A stretch of 9,632 nucleotides of DNA from Collinsella sp. (GTDB lineage: Bacteria; Actinomycetota; Coriobacteriia; Coriobacteriales; Coriobacteriaceae). This document shows positions 5,774-9,632 of the stretch, in pieces. Each line of letters starts with the position of its first letter. Within the stretch, counting starts at the first letter, position 1. Both the position numbers and the translations under genes were made by a program. The DNA lies in NCBI GenBank assembly GCA_019414325.1, contig DXMG01000057.1, forward strand, positions 1 through 9,632, written 5' to 3'. The notes beneath the pieces were generated by a model that had not been told where the DNA came from, searched no databases, and saw only the letters and a list, made by a program, of their open reading frames with translations.

Positions 5774-6727
5774 ATGGACAAGGCCGCATCCGCCGGTCAT
5801 TCGGACCGTTGCCGCATCGTCGTCGATACCTGCTGCGACTTTAGCCCCGAGGTCGCCGCGAACCTCGATGTCGATATCCTGGGTTTCCCCTTCATTATCG
5901 ATGGCGAGGAGCGTACGGACGACATCTGGTCGAGCATGAGCCCTAAGGAGTTCTACGACCGCATGCGCGCCGGTGCCCGCGTGTCCACCTCGGCTGTGTC
6001 GCTCGGTCGCTATATCGAGTTCTTTACCGAGTGCGCCAAAGAGGGCACGCCCACGGTCTACCTGTGCTTTACCTCGGCGCTGTCGTCGAGCTACAACTCC
6101 GCGTGCCAGGCGGCAGATGCCGTGCGCGCCGAGTATCCCAACTTTGAGCTCTACGTGGTCGACAACGCTCTGCCCTGCGCGACCGGCGCGCTCTTGGCGC
6201 TCGAGGCCGTGCGCCAGCGTTCGGCGGGACTGACCGCCAAGCAGCTGGTCGACTGGGTAAACGAGGCTAAGACCTATGTCCACGGTTACTTTACGCTCGA
6301 GAGCTTCGACGCACTGGCTGCTGGCGGCCGCATTCCGCCCGCGGCGGCGCAGCTCACGGCAAAACTCGACGTCAAGCCCGAGCTTTCCTACGACCTTGCC
6401 GGCTCGCTGTCGCTGATCGGCGTCAACCGCGGCCGCAAGAAGGCGCTCAAGTCCATCCTCAAGTCGTTCCGCGAGAACTATGTGCCCGATCGCACCATGC
6501 CCATCGCCATTATGACGGCCGATGCCGAAAAGGACGGCGACTGGCTCGAAGCCGCCATCCGCAAGGAGGAGGGTTGCGCCGACGTCACGATCATTCGCAG
6601 CTCCGTCGGTCCTACCATCGGCTCGCACGTGGGCCCCGGCATGGTGGCCTGCGCGTTTTGGGGCAAGAACCGCGCCGACAAGGCGTCGCTTTCCGACCGC
6701 ATCGCCCGCCGCGTGCGCGGTCAGTAG
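5774..6727 (+). CDS. DegV family fatty-acid-binding protein
   Basis: The protein has 317 residues. ATG 5774 is preferred over TTG 5771 because AGGAG at 5761-5765 is eight bases upstream of the ATG. DegV signatures occur in order: RIVVDTCCDFSPE (14-26), the STSAVSLGRYIEFF loop (71-84), FTSALSSSYNSACQAA (99-114), VVDNALPCATGALLALEA (128-145), the GGRIPPAAAQLTAKLDVKPEL block (184-204) with NRGRKKALKS (218-227), and the GPTIGSHVGPGM end motif (279-290). DegV/FakB proteins bind a fatty acid in a closed pocket; FakB members present it to the FakA kinase for phosphorylation and use in phospholipid synthesis. No FakA-like kinase is in the window, so the partner is unknown. The gene lies just after the hpf terminator and appears to be a single gene. 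Confidence 0.92.
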   Translation: MDKAASAGHSDRCRIVVDTCCDFSPEVAANLDVDILGFPFIIDGEERTDDIWSSMSPKEFYDRMRAGARVSTSAVSLGRYIEFFTECAKEGTPTVYLCFTSALSSSYNSACQAADAVRAEYPNFELYVVDNALPCATGALLALEAVRQRSAGLTAKQLVDWVNEAKTYVHGYFTLESFDALAAGGRIPPAAAQLTAKLDVKPELSYDLAGSLSLIGVNRGRKKALKSILKSFRENYVPDRTMPIAIMTADAEKDGDWLEAAIRKEEGCADVTIIRSSVGPTIGSHVGPGMVACAFWGKNRADKASLSDRIARRVRGQ

Positions 6728-6771
6728 GCAAGTAACGCGGCCGTAATCGATCCCAACTCACAGCCCAAACG

Positions 6772-6800
6772 CTGGCACCGAGTATTCAACCTGGTAATAA
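6772..6800 (+). promoter_or_regulatory. probable promoter of the dehydrogenase operon
   Basis: CTGGCA (6772-6777), a 17-base spacer and TAATAA (6795-6800), with TGG just before the -10 (extended -10), resemble a sigma-70 promoter. Transcription would start about 6807, giving a leader of about 20 bases that contains AAGGA (6813-6817) as ribosome site for ATG 6826. It lies in the 98-base gap after degV, which shows no terminator. Confidence 0.45.
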
Positions 6801-6825
6801 CACCCAACCCAAAAGGAAAGGCTTC

Positions 6826-7905
6826 ATGGCAAACAAGCTCTCTGTCGCATTCATCGGCACCGGAATCATGGGTGCCCCCATCGCCGGCCACATCCTGGAT
6901 GCCGGCTATCCCGTCACGGTCAACAACCGTACCAAGTCCAAGGCCGTCGCGCTTATCGAGCGCGGTGCCGTTTGGGCCGATACGCCGGCAGATGCCGTGG
7001 CGAACGCCGACGTCGTCTTTACCATGGTGGGTTATCCCTCCGAGGTCGAGGAGCTCTACCTGGCGGGCGACGGCCTGCTCGCGTGCACTAAGCCCGGCGC
7101 GGTCCTGATCGACCTCACCACAAGCTCGCCCGAGCTGGCGCGCGACATTGCCGAGGCCGCCCAGGTTTCCGGCCGCATGGCGTTTGACTGCCCCGTCACC
7201 GGCGGCGAGTCGGGCGCTATCGCCGGTACGCTCACGGCTATCGTGGGCGCTACCGAGAACGACATCGCGCCGGTCCGCGACATCCTTGCCACCTTTGCGG
7301 CCAACATCTGCTGCTTCGACGGCGCCGGCAAGGGCCAGGCTGCCAAGCTCGCCAACCAGGTGTCGCTGGGCGCCTGCATGGTCGGCATGGCAGACGCCAT
7401 GGCATTTGCCGAGCTGAGCGGCCTTGACCTGGAGAAGACCCGCCAGATGATCCTGGGCGGTACCGGCAAGTCCGGCGCCATGGAGAGCCTGGCTCCCAAG
7501 GCGCTTGACGGCGACTACAAGCCCGGCTTTATGGTCGAGCACTTCATTAAGGACCTGCGCTTGGCGCTCGCTTACGCCGATGACCGCGAGCTCGCGCTGC
7601 CCGGTGCCGACGTCGCTTTTACGCTCTACGACATGCTCGACGCCATCGGTGGCGCCAAGCTGGGCACCCAGGCCATCACGGTTCTCTACAAGGAGGAGGC
7701 CGACGCCATCGCCGCCGGTCTGGACTGGTCGCAGTATCGCCCCGAGGAGCATGGCGCTCACGAGGAAGGTTGCGGTTGCGGCGAGCACGGCGAGGACCAT
7801 GAGTGCGGCTGTGGCCATCACCATGGCGAGGACCACGAGTGCTGCGGCGGCCACGGCCATGACGACGGCCACGAGTGCTGCTGCGGCCACCATCACGGGG
7901 AGTAG
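6826..7905 (+). CDS. NAD(P)-dependent beta-hydroxyacid dehydrogenase (3-hydroxyisobutyrate dehydrogenase-like) with Cys/His-rich C-terminal tail
   Basis: The protein has 359 residues; ATG 6826 follows AAGGA. Residues 1-~300 are a complete beta-hydroxyacid dehydrogenase: Rossmann motif FIGTGIMGAPIAGHI (9-23), NNRTKSKA after the second strand (Arg35 suggests NADP preference), substrate motif DCPVTGGESGAIAGTL (121-136), and the catalytic-lysine segment GAGKGQAAKLANQ with K174. Relatives reduce or oxidise 3-hydroxyisobutyrate, tartronate semialdehyde or succinic semialdehyde; the substrate here cannot be told. Residues 305-359 are unusual: 9 Cys and 14 His with Gly and acidic residues, in three tandem 12-residue repeats. 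Such tails are known on metallochaperones and metal-storage proteins and suggest Ni, Zn or Cu binding, but on this enzyme family I do not recognise it as standard. First gene of an apparent four-gene operon, five bases before the next. Confidence 0.9.
   Translation: MANKLSVAFIGTGIMGAPIAGHILDAGYPVTVNNRTKSKAVALIERGAVWADTPADAVANADVVFTMVGYPSEVEELYLAGDGLLACTKPGAVLIDLTTSSPELARDIAEAAQVSGRMAFDCPVTGGESGAIAGTLTAIVGATENDIAPVRDILATFAANICCFDGAGKGQAAKLANQVSLGACMVGMADAMAFAELSGLDLEKTRQMILGGTGKSGAMESLAPKALDGDYKPGFMVEHFIKDLRLALAYADDRELALPGADVAFTLYDMLDAIGGAKLGTQAITVLYKEEADAIAAGLDWSQYRPEEHGAHEEGCGCGEHGEDHECGCGHHHGEDHECCGGHGHDDGHECCCGHHHGE
7792..7899 (+). repeat. three tandem 36-bp repeats encoding Cys/His units
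   Basis: Copies at 7792-7827, 7828-7863 and 7864-7899 encode EDHECGCGHHHG, EDHECCGGHGHD and DGHECCCGHHHG. A decayed fourth copy (EEGCGCGEHG) precedes them. All are in frame within the dehydrogenase tail, so copy number could vary between strains without breaking the gene. Confidence 0.85.
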
Positions 7906-7910
7906 CGCCC

Positions 7911-8339
7911 ATGAGCTGGACGTTCGTGGTGCTTGCGCTGGTACTCTTTCTCTTTGCGATCTACATCGGCTTTCTGTGCGGCCAGTGGGCGTGCGAAAAG
8001 CGTGTCATCACCAAGCGCGACTACTGGATTGCCAACTTTGCAGGAGCGGCGGCGGTCGTCCTACTGACCTGGGTGTTCTCGCTGTTCCCGCTGGTGCAGT
8101 TTGCGCCGATCGGCTGGCTCGGCGGCTTTATCGCCGGCCTTAAGATGAGCTTTGGCGAGTCCGTCGGTCCATGGCGCAAGCACGACGAGGTTTTTAACGT
8201 CAACAAGGCTCATCGCGCCGCCGCCGACGCGGGCGACGCCGAGGAGCGCCGCCGTGCACGTCGCAATGGCGCGGCCGACCGGCAGCTCATCTCGGTCACC
8301 GATGACAGCAAGGGTGCTGGCAAGCACGCCAAGAAATAA
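7911..8339 (+). CDS. small membrane protein of unknown function
   Basis: The protein has 142 residues from ATG 7911. GGGGAG (7897-7902), at the end of the dehydrogenase gene, is the ribosome site, eight bases away. The two genes are only five bases apart and probably translationally coupled. Two hydrophobic helices are visible at about 3-26 and 43-64, followed by a third short hydrophobic segment at about 65-77 (APIGWLGGFIAGL) and the motif KMSFGESVGPWRKHDE. The C-terminal half is hydrophilic, with an Arg/Ala-rich stretch (about 100-118) and a Lys-rich end, and is likely cytoplasmic. No enzyme motif is seen and I do not recognise the family. Its fixed place between metabolic genes suggests an accessory or membrane-anchoring role, but this is inference. 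Confidence 0.8.
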   Translation: MSWTFVVLALVLFLFAIYIGFLCGQWACEKRVITKRDYWIANFAGAAAVVLLTWVFSLFPLVQFAPIGWLGGFIAGLKMSFGESVGPWRKHDEVFNVNKAHRAAADAGDAEERRRARRNGAADRQLISVTDDSKGAGKHAKK

Positions 8340-8354
8340 AAAGAAGAGGTAACT

Positions 8355-9053
8355 ATGGCAGAAAACAAAGACGAACAGCTCACCGACGAGGAGCTGGCAC
8401 AGCTCCAGCTGGCAGAGGAGAACGAGAACGCCGTCGACCGTCTGGTCCAGGAGCTCGGCTGCCCCACGCGCCGCATCCGCCAGTTTGCCGCCCGCGTGCT
8501 GCACCTGCTTGCCGAGCGCGATCCGCAGCGCGTCGTGCCCTGCGTGCCCGCGTTGATCGAGGCGCTCGACCGCCCCGAGGCGCAGACCCGCTGGGAGGCC
8601 CTCGATGCCCTGACGGCGCTCGCCACCACCTGCCCCGAGCAGCTGGGCGATGCCTTTGAGGGCGCCGAGACCGCACTGTTCGACGAGATCTCCTCCACGC
8701 TGCGCTATGCCGCCTTCCGCCTGCTGTGCGTGTGGGGTGCCACGAGCGTCGAGCGTTCGCGCGAGGCTTGGCCCATCCTGGACGAGGCCATCCAGTGCTA
8801 CCACGGCGACCTTGAGTATCGCGACATGCTCGGTTGCCTGTACGAGTTTTGCCAGGGCGAGATCGACGCCGAGGTTGCCGAGAAGCTTGCGCTGCGCCTT
8901 AAGTTCGATGCCGAGAACGGTAAGGGCAGCTATCTTAAGGCCCGTTCGAGCGAGATTTGCGAAATGCTTGTTAAACGTTTTGGCCTGGATCTCTCCAAAA
9001 AGAAGAAGCGTGCTAGCGTAAAAAAATCTGACGACGCCGAAGACGAGGAGTAA
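8355..9053 (+). CDS. HEAT-repeat-like protein of unknown function
   Basis: The protein has 232 residues; ATG 8355 follows AGAGG. It is almost entirely helical in character, with paired amphipathic helices typical of HEAT/ARM repeats: NAVDRLVQELGCPTRRIRQFAARVLHLLAE (about 26-54), VVPCVPALIEALDRPEAQTRWEALDALTALA (60-90), and further units to about 200. The start is acidic, and the end has a basic KKKKRASVKK stretch followed by an acidic tail DDAEDEE. HEAT proteins usually serve as binding scaffolds; no partner can be named. The gene begins 15 bases after the membrane protein gene and ends six bases before the isocitrate dehydrogenase start, so it sits mid-operon. Confidence 0.75.
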   Translation: MAENKDEQLTDEELAQLQLAEENENAVDRLVQELGCPTRRIRQFAARVLHLLAERDPQRVVPCVPALIEALDRPEAQTRWEALDALTALATTCPEQLGDAFEGAETALFDEISSTLRYAAFRLLCVWGATSVERSREAWPILDEAIQCYHGDLEYRDMLGCLYEFCQGEIDAEVAEKLALRLKFDAENGKGSYLKARSSEICEMLVKRFGLDLSKKKKRASVKKSDDAEDEE

Positions 9054-9059
9054 CAGATT

Positions 9060-9632
9060 ATGGCGCACGATGTAGTCCTGATTCCCGGTGACGGTATCGG
9101 TCCCGAGATTACGCAGGCCATGCGCCGCGTGGTCGAGGCCACCGGTGTCCAGATCAACTGGAACGTCCAGGAGGCCGGTGCCGGCGTCATGGACGAGTTT
9201 GGCACGCCGCTGCCCCAGCACGTGCTCGATGCGGTCGCCGAGACCAAGGTTGCCATCAAGGGCCCCATCACCACGCCGGTCGGCACGGGTTTCCGCAGCG
9301 TTAACGTGGCCCTGCGCAAGCACTTCGACCTGTACGCCTGCGTGCGCCCCTGCCTGTCGCAGCCGGGCGACGGCTCGCGCTTCCGCGACGTCGACCTGGT
9401 CATCGTGCGTGAGAACACCGAGGACCTCTACGCCGGGATCGAGTTCGATGAGGGCGCTGCCGAGGTCGAGGAGCTCTCACAGCTTGTCGAGCGCTCGGGT
9501 CAGAAGACCTTCGCCGCCGATTCCGCCATCTCAATTAAGCCCATCTCCATCGCCAAGAGCCGCCGCATTGTGGAGTACGCCTTTGAGTACGCCCGCCGCT
9601 GCGGCCGTAAAAAGGTGACGGCCGTGCACAAG
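9060..9632 (+). CDS. icd: isocitrate dehydrogenase, NAD-type (IDH3-like), 5' part; runs off the window
   Basis: The frame is open from ATG 9060 to the right edge (191 residues). GAGGAG (9045-9050), inside the end of the previous gene, is the ribosome site. Family motifs are strong: the start VVLIPGDGIGPEIT (5-18), KGPITTPVGTGFRSVNVALRKHFDLYACVRP (67-97) with the substrate-contacting Ser80 and the Arg series, VIVRENTEDLYAGIEF (114-129) with catalytic Tyr124, and KVTAVHK at the edge, where K191 corresponds to the catalytic lysine. The RSVN-x-x-LRK...LYAxVRP pattern fits NAD-dependent isocitrate dehydrogenase better than isopropylmalate or homoisocitrate dehydrogenase, though these relatives cannot be fully ruled out. 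It converts isocitrate to 2-oxoglutarate, often for glutamate synthesis in anaerobes with a partial TCA cycle. Last visible gene of the operon. Confidence 0.9.
   Translation, partial: MAHDVVLIPGDGIGPEITQAMRRVVEATGVQINWNVQEAGAGVMDEFGTPLPQHVLDAVAETKVAIKGPITTPVGTGFRSVNVALRKHFDLYACVRPCLSQPGDGSRFRDVDLVIVRENTEDLYAGIEFDEGAAEVEELSQLVERSGQKTFAADSAISIKPISIAKSRRIVEYAFEYARRCGRKKVTAVHK

Noticed and set aside
5663..6628. 321-codon open frame on the - strand opposite degV
   Set aside because: Shadow frame; degV motifs on the + strand are complete.
6721..7896. 391-codon open frame on the - strand opposite the dehydrogenase gene
   Set aside because: Typical GC-rich shadow of a real gene: Ala/Val/Leu/Arg-rich with no motif, whereas the + strand shows clear family motifs.
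8061..9323. 420-codon open frame on the - strand across three + strand genes
   Set aside because: It crosses three well-supported genes with ribosome sites and gives no recognisable protein.

Overview
The window is GC-rich, densely coded and all on the + strand. The protein set (PSP1/RicT-like protein with an Arg-rich tail, ComF, long HPF/RaiA, DegV, NAD-type isocitrate dehydrogenase) and the codon use suggest an anaerobic actinobacterium of the Coriobacteriia. A Collinsella-like gut organism is my best guess from recognition of the proteins. I could not run a search to confirm it.

Layout. Positions 1-1005 hold the C-terminal part of a PSP1-domain protein with a long basic, low-complexity tail. 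A short gap with a hairpin that buries the ribosome binding site leads into comF (1108-1914). Ten bases later comes a 369-residue protein with a Vsr/DUF559-like nuclease signature (1925-3034). Then about 730 bases carry no convincing protein gene: a 227-bp AT-rich inverted-repeat element (3064-3290), a double GC-rich hairpin (3287-3334), a near-consensus promoter (3407-3435) and a roughly 320-nt leader whose two ends can pair (3441-3761). This leader may be a structured RNA. It runs straight into a lipoprotein solute-binding gene (3767-4792), which is closed by tandem terminators. Next come the ribosome hibernation factor gene hpf/raiA (5110-5694), a palindrome plus terminator, and a DegV-family gene (5774-6727).

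The last part, 6826 to the right edge, looks like one operon of four tightly spaced genes: a beta-hydroxyacid (3-hydroxyisobutyrate-type) dehydrogenase with a Cys/His-rich repeat tail, a small two-helix membrane protein, a HEAT-repeat-like protein, and an NAD-type isocitrate dehydrogenase cut by the window end.

The most interesting items are (a) the structured leader between comF and hpf, an arrangement reminiscent of the raiA-motif noncoding RNA, (b) the Cys/His tandem-repeat tail fused to the dehydrogenase, and (c) the inverted-repeat element with nested operator-like dyads.
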